This document shows positions 38,798 to 42,630 of a stretch of 42,630 nucleotides of DNA, piece after piece. Both the position numbers and the translations under genes were made by a program. Each line of letters starts with the position of its first letter. The stretch's first letter is position 1. This DNA comes from JAZNBI01 sp045586995. Its GTDB lineage: Bacteria > Bacillota > Clostridia > Oscillospirales > CAG-272. The stretch covers positions 1 through 42,630 of the forward strand of contig JAZNBI010000001.1 of the NCBI GenBank assembly GCA_045586995.1, written 5' to 3'. The notes under the pieces are model-generated. The model made no database searches, was not told where the DNA came from, and saw only the letters and a list, made by a program, of their open reading frames with translations.

Positions 38798-41428
38798 ATG
38801 GCAAAAAAATATGTGTACTTGTTTACGGAGGGTAATTCCGGGATGCGCAATCTCCTCGGAGGTAAAGGCGCGAACCTTGCAGAAATGACTAATATAGGTC
38901 TTCCCGTTCCTCAAGGTTTTACAATTTCGACCGAAGCTTGCACAAAATATTACGAAGACGGTAAAAAAATCAATCCTGAAATTCAAGCTCAGATAATGGA
39001 ATATATCGAGAAGATGGAGCAGATCACCGGTAAAAAATTCGGTGATTCCGAAAATCCTCTTCTCGTTTCCGTACGTTCCGGCGCTCGTGCTTCAATGCCC
39101 GGAATGATGGATACTATACTTAATCTCGGTCTTAACGAGGATGTAGTTAAGGTTATTGCCGCTAAATCCGGTAATCCGCGTTGGGCGTGGGACTGTTACA
39201 GAAGATTTATTCAGATGTACTCCGACGTAGTTATGGAAGTAGGTAAAAAGTACTTTGAAGAGCTTATTGATAAGCTCAAGGCACAGAAAGGTATTACTCT
39301 CGACGTAGATCTTACCGCAGAGGACCTTGCAACCTTGGCTCACCAATTTAAAGCAGAATATAAGGCAAAAATCGGCGAAGACTTCCCCGATGATCCCAAG
39401 GAACAGCTTATGGGCGCTATCAAGGCCGTTTTCCGTTCATGGGACAACCCGAGAGCAAACTATTACAGAATGCAAAATGACATTCCTTACAGCTGGGGTA
39501 CAGCCGTCAACGTTCAGATGATGGCATTCGGTAATATGGGTGACACCTCGGGAACAGGTGTTGCATTTACACGTGACCCCGCAACAGGCGAAAAGAAGCT
39601 TATGGGTGAATTCCTTATGAACGCTCAGGGAGAAGACGTTGTTGCAGGTGTTCGTACGCCTATGCCTATTTCAAAGCTTCAGGAGGTTATGCCCGAGGTA
39701 TTTGATCAATTCGTAAATATTTGTCATATTCTTGAAAACCATTACAGAGATATGCAGGATATGGAATTTACCATTGAAGATAAACATCTTTATATGCTGC
39801 AGACACGTAACGGTAAAAGAACCGCTCACGCAGCGCTCAAAATCGCTTGCGACCTCGTTGACGAGGGTATGATCACCGAAAAAGAAGCGCTTCTTATGAT
39901 AGACCCCAAACAGCTTGATGCTCTTCTTCACCCGCAGTTTGATGCTAAGGCGCTTAAGGCAGCAAAGCCGGTTGCAACAGCATTGCCCGCATCTCCCGGT
40001 GCGGCTTGCGGTAAAATAGTATTTACCGCCGAAGATGCTATCAAAACCGCCCAAGCAGGCGAAAAGGTCGTTTTGGTTCGTCTTGAAACCTCTCCCGAGG
40101 ATATTGAGGGTATGCACTGGTCGCAAGGTATTCTTACCGTTCGCGGCGGTATGACATCTCACGCAGCAGTTGTTGCGCGCGGAATGGGTACTTGCTGTGT
40201 TTCAGGATGCGGTGCTATAAAAATGGACGAAGAGAACAAGCAATTTGAGCTTGCAGGCAGAATATATAAAGAGGGTGACGTTATCTCCCTTGACGGTTCT
40301 ACAGGTAATATTTACGGTGAAGCCATTGCCACAGCGCCCGCAACTATAAGCGGCGAATTCGGCAGAATTATGGCTTGGGCTGATAAATACAGAAAGCTTC
40401 AGGTTCGCACAAACGCCGATACTCCCAAGGATGCAAAGCAAGCCCGTGCTTTCGGCGCAGAAGGAATCGGACTTTGTCGTACAGAGCATATGTTCTTTGA
40501 TCCCGACAGAATTCAGGCAATTCGCGAAATGATTTGTTCCGATACAGTTGAAGACAGAGAAAAAGCTCTTGAAAAATTGTTGCCCATGCAGCAGAGCGAC
40601 TTTGAAGCGCTTTATGAAGCTCTTGAGGGTTGTCCGGTTACAATTCGTTTCTTGGATCCTCCGCTTCACGAGTTCGTTCCGACTGACGACGATGACATTG
40701 AGGAATTGGCAAAAGCTCAAGGCAAGTCCGTACAGCAGATCAAAGAAATTATTGCTTCTCTTCACGAGTTCAACCCTATGATGGGACACAGAGGATGCCG
40801 TCTTGCAGTTACCTATCCGGAAATTGCCGCAATGCAGACAAGAGCCGTTATCAGAGCAGCTATCAATGTTCAGAAAAATCATTCTGATTGGAAGGTAGTT
40901 CCTGAAATTATGATTCCGCTCGTTGGTGAATTCAAGGAATTGGCAGCTGTAAAGAAGACCGTAACCACCGTTGCAGACGAAGAAATAAGCAGATCCGGAG
41001 TAGATATGCACTATAAAGTAGGTACAATGATTGAAATTCCGCGTGCGGCTCTCACCGCTGACGAAATTGCAACAGAAGCTGAATTCTTCTCCTTCGGTAC
41101 AAACGACCTTACACAGATGACATTCGGCTTTAGCCGTGATGATGCAGGTAAATTCTTGCCGGCATACTACGAAAACAAGATTTATGAAGACGACCCGTTT
41201 GCAAGACTCGACCAAAAAGGTGTTGGTAAGCTTGTTAAGATGGCAGCAGAGCTCGGAAAAGCAACCCGCCCCGACATTAAGCTCGGTATCTGCGGAGAGC
41301 ACGGCGGCGATCCGTCTTCCGTCGAATTCTGCCACAACGTTGGATTAACTTATGTATCCTGCTCACCGTTCAGAGTTCCGATCGCTCGTCTTGCAGCAGC
41401 GCAGGCAGCTATCAAGGAGTCTAAATAA
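38798..41428 (+). CDS. ppdK: Pyruvate, phosphate dikinase
   Basis: 876 residues, standard length, ATG after AAGGAGG. Interconverts pyruvate + ATP + phosphate and phosphoenolpyruvate + AMP + pyrophosphate, used in PPi-linked glycolysis or gluconeogenesis. N-terminal ATP-grasp part (Gly-Gly-Lys-Gly-Ala-Asn-Leu near 22; Ser-Val-Arg-Ser-Gly-Ala near 91); phosphohistidine about His455 in Gly-Gly-Met-Thr-Ser-His-Ala; C-terminal PEP/pyruvate barrel with catalytic Cys about 831 in Gly-Ile-Cys-Gly-Glu-His-Gly-Gly-Asp. Single-gene unit. It uses a more biased, U/C-ending codon set than its neighbours, which suggests high expression. Confidence 0.97.
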   Translation: MAKKYVYLFTEGNSGMRNLLGGKGANLAEMTNIGLPVPQGFTISTEACTKYYEDGKKINPEIQAQIMEYIEKMEQITGKKFGDSENPLLVSVRSGARASMPGMMDTILNLGLNEDVVKVIAAKSGNPRWAWDCYRRFIQMYSDVVMEVGKKYFEELIDKLKAQKGITLDVDLTAEDLATLAHQFKAEYKAKIGEDFPDDPKEQLMGAIKAVFRSWDNPRANYYRMQNDIPYSWGTAVNVQMMAFGNMGDTSGTGVAFTRDPATGEKKLMGEFLMNAQGEDVVAGVRTPMPISKLQEVMPEVFDQFVNICHILENHYRDMQDMEFTIEDKHLYMLQTRNGKRTAHAALKIACDLVDEGMITEKEALLMIDPKQLDALLHPQFDAKALKAAKPVATALPASPGAACGKIVFTAEDAIKTAQAGEKVVLVRLETSPEDIEGMHWSQGILTVRGGMTSHAAVVARGMGTCCVSGCGAIKMDEENKQFELAGRIYKEGDVISLDGSTGNIYGEAIATAPATISGEFGRIMAWADKYRKLQVRTNADTPKDAKQARAFGAEGIGLCRTEHMFFDPDRIQAIREMICSDTVEDREKALEKLLPMQQSDFEALYEALEGCPVTIRFLDPPLHEFVPTDDDDIEELAKAQGKSVQQIKEIIASLHEFNPMMGHRGCRLAVTYPEIAAMQTRAVIRAAINVQKNHSDWKVVPEIMIPLVGEFKELAAVKKTVTTVADEEISRSGVDMHYKVGTMIEIPRAALTADEIATEAEFFSFGTNDLTQMTFGFSRDDAGKFLPAYYENKIYEDDPFARLDQKGVGKLVKMAAELGKATRPDIKLGICGEHGGDPSSVEFCHNVGLTYVSCSPFRVPIARLAAAQAAIKESK

Positions 41429-41449
41429 TTTGGATTTATAATAAATTTA

Positions 41450-41483
41450 TCGCCCTGACGATTTCTCGTCAGGGCGATTTTTA
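41450..41483 (+). terminator. ppdK terminator
   Basis: Perfect 12-bp stem TCGCCCTGACGA and complement, TTTC loop, five T. Confidence 0.92.
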
Positions 41484-41492
41484 TATATAAAG

Positions 41493-41530
41493 AACTGACC
41501 TTGCAAAAGCAATTTTGCAAGGTCAGTTTT
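41493..41530. terminator. Terminator of the activase gene
   Basis: Perfect stem AACTGACCTTGCAAAA and complement with a short loop and T-run on the + side; on the minus strand TTCTTTATAT follows. It lies back to back with the ppdK terminator, 27 bp past the activase stop. Confidence 0.8.
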
Positions 41531-41557
41531 CTATTAATATAATAAATCTATAAAAAA

Positions 41558-42439
41558 TCAGTTCATACATTCAATTCCGCGAGCGCGAAATTTCTCTCTG
41601 ATTTTTTCAAGGTGATCCTCTTTTGGGAGCTCTTTAGGCAACGTATCATCAATGCCTAACGCCCTATATTTTGATCTTGCAAAATCATGATATGCCAACA
41701 CACGCACTCTTACAAGATTTTTCAATTCAGATACCGTATCCAAAATTTTATCGATTTCGGTATCATTAAAATTCGGGACAAACGGTATTCTAACTTCTAT
41801 TTTCTTACCTAAAGCATCTATTTTCTTAAGGTTCTCCAGAAGGCGTCGGTTTGATCTGCCCGTGCATTTTTTATGTACATCCTCATCAACCGCCTTTAAA
41901 TCATATAAAAAGACATCGGTATATTCTATTACCTTTTCTATATTTTCAAACGGAACGTCACCGCAAGTATCCACAGCGGTATTTATACCCTCCGCCTTCA
42001 TTTTAGAAAGAATTTCACGGCAGGCATCGGGCTGTAAAAGACATTCTCCTCCCGAAAGCGTAATTCCGCCTCCGCTGGTTTCGTAGAAATCCCTATCCTC
42101 CAATAACACCTTGCAAATTTCATCGCAGGATACCGATTTACCGTAAACTATAAGTGCTTGAGCGGGACATTCCTTAGTGCAATTCTGACATAAAACGCAC
42201 TTATCGCGATTTAAAATATGCTTTCCGTCTACTATTGTATGATTTTCACACACCTCGGTACATTTTCCGCAAAGAGTACATTTATGTTCGTAAAAAGCAA
42301 GCTGCGGCTTTGCGCTTATCGTTTCGGGATTGTGACACCAAACGCACTTCAAAGGACAGCCTTTAAAGAACACCGTAGTTCTGATGCCGTCGCCGTCGTG
42401 CACGGCGAAACGTTTGATATCCGTAATATTTGCAATCAT
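41558..42439 (-). CDS. Glycyl-radical enzyme activating protein (PflA-type radical SAM)
   Basis: 293 residues. Radical SAM cluster CxxxCxxC at Cys28/32/35 (Gly-Cys-Pro-Leu-Lys-Cys-Val-Trp-Cys). An inserted two-cluster ferredoxin domain has Cys54/57/60/64 and Cys81/84/87/91. Then Ser-Gly-Gly-Gly-Ile-Thr-Leu-Ser-Gly-Gly-Glu (SAM binding) near 121-131. The inserted clusters mark the group that activates glycerol/diol dehydratases, aryl-succinate or choline-type glycyl-radical enzymes rather than plain pyruvate formate-lyase. No glycyl-radical enzyme is in the window, so the target is unknown. Its ribosome site overlaps the end of the upstream transporter gene. Confidence 0.92.
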   Translation of the reverse strand: MIANITDIKRFAVHDGDGIRTTVFFKGCPLKCVWCHNPETISAKPQLAFYEHKCTLCGKCTEVCENHTIVDGKHILNRDKCVLCQNCTKECPAQALIVYGKSVSCDEICKVLLEDRDFYETSGGGITLSGGECLLQPDACREILSKMKAEGINTAVDTCGDVPFENIEKVIEYTDVFLYDLKAVDEDVHKKCTGRSNRRLLENLKKIDALGKKIEVRIPFVPNFNDTEIDKILDTVSELKNLVRVRVLAYHDFARSKYRALGIDDTLPKELPKEDHLEKIREKFRARGIECMN

Positions 42440-42441
42440 AA

Positions 42442-42630
42442 TTATACCTCTTTTTTATTATTTTTAATTTGACTCAAATTTCCAATAATAATTCCGGCAG
42501 AGATCAATATAAACGATGCAAGATATTGCCATTTAAAGATATCCTCTCCCAAAAGCAACCAACCGAAAACGCATGCCAAGAGAGGTTCGGAAAACTTAAT
42601 TATAAACAATTTAGAAAGCTCTGATTCTTT
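42442..42630 (-). CDS. EamA/DMT-family transporter, C-terminus only
   Basis: 62 residues up to the TAA at 42442-42444; the rest lies beyond the right edge. It shows the last one and a half membrane helices typical of EamA repeats: Glu-Pro-Leu-Leu-Ala-Cys-Val-Phe-Gly-Trp-Leu-Leu-Leu-Gly-Glu, then Gln-Tyr-Leu-Ala-Ser-Phe-Ile-Leu-Ile-Ser-Ala-Gly-Ile-Ile-Ile-Gly, and a basic tail. A drug/metabolite exporter family; substrate unknown. It ends 2 bp before the activase start, so the two genes are co-transcribed. Confidence 0.85.
   Translation of the reverse strand, partial: KESELSKLFIIKFSEPLLACVFGWLLLGEDIFKWQYLASFILISAGIIIGNLSQIKNNKKEV

Noticed and set aside
40202..41335. 377-residue open frame antisense to ppdK
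   Set aside because: Cys/Asn/Phe-rich nonsense composition and no ribosome site; a shadow produced by the biased codon use of the highly expressed ppdK gene.

Overview
The window looks like a chromosomal segment of a low-to-moderate GC, spore-lineage Bacillota (class Clostridia), probably an uncultured gut-type member. The signs are AGGAGG ribosome binding sites almost everywhere, near-consensus sigma-A promoters, a SpoVAC homologue, an ECF-type thiamine S-component (ThiT), a clostridial-type pyruvate phosphate dikinase, and ATPase-less carbohydrate ABC operons carrying DUF5696 and NHL/YIP1 partners. No tRNA, CRISPR array, transposase or prophage was seen.

Layout. 1-4085: a leftward set of genes (TetR regulator, zinc-ribbon protein, three-repeat TasA/camelysin-like membrane protein, start of another secreted protein) sits behind a 49-bp perfect inverted repeat (59 bp with mismatches) enclosing about 250 bp. 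A tyrosine recombinase gene lies on the other side. The enclosed segment carries a strong sigma-A promoter that points AWAY from the operon as assembled, and a terminator-like hairpin facing the opposite way. This has the architecture of a phase-variable invertible promoter, captured in the OFF orientation, and it is the most interesting element of the window. The recombination-site candidates form 31-bp-spaced arrays, two on the left and three on the right.

4243-9674: a small membrane protein; a DegV protein whose promoter is overlapped by a perfect palindromic operator; then a leftward cluster of aldo/keto reductase-ferredoxin fusion, nitroreductase, TIGR04076 protein, PfkB sugar kinase and YhcH/YjgK/YiaL protein. 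9975-11534: a divergent family-10-like glycoside hydrolase. 11660-25163: a seven-gene leftward carbohydrate uptake operon with one very large CBM-bearing solute-binding protein, two permease pairs, an NHL-TPR-YIP1 membrane protein and a DUF5696 protein, and no ATPase. A strong promoter and long leader precede it.

25963-42630: housekeeping and metal genes. These are nifS-nifU; mntP, a CDF metal exporter and a lipoprotein; spoVAC; two small helical proteins; RNase P RNA; thiT under a TPP riboswitch; an operon of pth, mfd and a foldase lipoprotein; ppdK; a glycyl-radical-enzyme activase; and the 3' end of an EamA-type transporter. Several promoters overlap or abut the stop codon of the preceding gene (rnpB over thiT, thiT beside the foldase gene), so this part is tightly packed.

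All functional names rest on motif recognition by eye; no database search was run.
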